Position numbers and translations under genes: made by a program | Source: Dictyostelium firmibasis | Lineage: Eukaryota > Evosea > Eumycetozoa > Dictyosteliales > Dictyosteliaceae | Reading direction: 5' to 3' | NCBI GenBank assembly: GCA_036169595.1 | Contig: CM069766.1 | Location: 2,847,501 to 2,877,500, forward strand | Length of the DNA: 30,000 bases | Notes under the pieces: model-generated | Told to the model about the DNA's origin: nothing | Database searches by the model: none | The model's input: only the letters and a program-made list of their open reading frames with translations | In this document: positions 29,888 through 30,000 of the stretch, one piece after another | How the letters are laid out: each line of letters opens with the position of its first letter | Position numbering within the stretch: the first letter of the stretch is position 1

Positions 29888-30000
29888 ATGGTTGTTGTTG
29901 TTGTGGTTATTGTGGCTGTTGTTATGGTAGTTATTATTGTTATTATTATTATGATGATATTGGTTGTGGTGAGGGTATGAAAGTGGTGATGATGGTGGAC
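28658..30000 (-). CDS. Asn/His-rich protein, C-terminal part, cut by the right window edge
   Basis: The minus-strand frame ends at the TAA at 28658-28660 and stays open to the window edge, at least 446 residues. The first visible ATG (29533) is internal: upstream codons in the same frame encode an uninterrupted Asn/His-rich stretch, preceded at the edge by PPSSPLSYPHHNQYHH. The true start is outside. The visible part has long Asn runs with interspersed His (encoded mainly by AAC), then a Ser-rich segment, DVEEEIIRNLSNVSKKRP, a FGFGSKKHKFDNF patch with basic residues, and the C-terminus TLKPITCVTPDIKNLLC. The basic KKRP and KKHK patches could be nuclear localisation signals. The composition resembles many dictyostelid regulators (transcription factors, kinases), but no diagnostic domain is within view. 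Confidence 0.85.
29231..29302 (-). repeat. AAC triplet run coding poly-Asn (GTT on the plus strand)
   Basis: About 24 uninterrupted GTT units on the plus strand, read as AAC Asn codons by the minus-strand gene. A second pure stretch lies at about 29791-29887, with one ACC (Thr) interruption near 29828. Confidence 0.95.

Overview
The window looks like nuclear DNA of a social amoeba, Dictyostelium discoideum or a very close relative. Intergenic DNA is extremely A+T-rich with long A and T runs. Genes are compact, with few short AT-rich introns of the GTAAGT/GTATGT...AG type and A-rich leaders before ATG. Asn, Gln and Ser tracts are common, and triplet repeats (AAT/ATT, AAC/GTT) occur in coding and non-coding DNA. 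Several products belong to families known mainly or strongly from dictyostelids: FNIP-repeat proteins, ComC-like EGF/TIG membrane proteins and tiny proteins with a micro first exon.

Layout, left to right. A gene entering from the left edge (1-1562, +). A signal-peptide/EGF-like/single-TM protein in two exons (2144-4550, +). A PPQQGY-repeat protein with two membrane segments in two exons (4842-5518, +). A Fes1/HspBP1-type Hsp70 nucleotide exchange factor (5938-7074, -). A 1.5 kb divergent promoter region. A secreted Gly-rich/coiled-coil protein (8619-11272, +). A small MRGBP/Eaf7-like chromatin subunit (11674-12097, -). An FNIP-repeat protein (12341-13933, -). A micro-exon small gene (15245-15530, +). 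A DUF229 sulfatase-like membrane protein (16019-18309, -), which I reconstruct as one gene from two open frames. A second micro-exon small gene (19523-19784, +). A three-copy cluster of NTF2/SnoaL-like small proteins: two intact copies facing each other and one internally deleted copy (20021-21418). An SPFH/stomatin-like protein (21850-23431, +). A ComC-like adhesion/signalling-type receptor (23770-26430, +). A third micro-exon small gene (27378-27666, +). An Asn/His-rich protein that runs off the right edge (28658->30000, -).

There is no operon logic here, and the genes do not form an obvious pathway. Two are predicted cell-surface EGF-like proteins, one is secreted, one handles Hsp70, and one is probably a NuA4/TIP60-type chromatin component. 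The less usual material is the set of genes that a simple frame scan misses or splits (micro-exon genes; the joined DUF229 gene), the NTF2-like cluster with patchy identity, a perfect 29-bp inverted repeat at 18385-18497, and a G-tract cluster at 28154-28192 in otherwise G-poor DNA. I saw no tRNA, rRNA, CRISPR, virus-like element or recognisable transposon. All family calls come from reading the translated sequence; no search was run.
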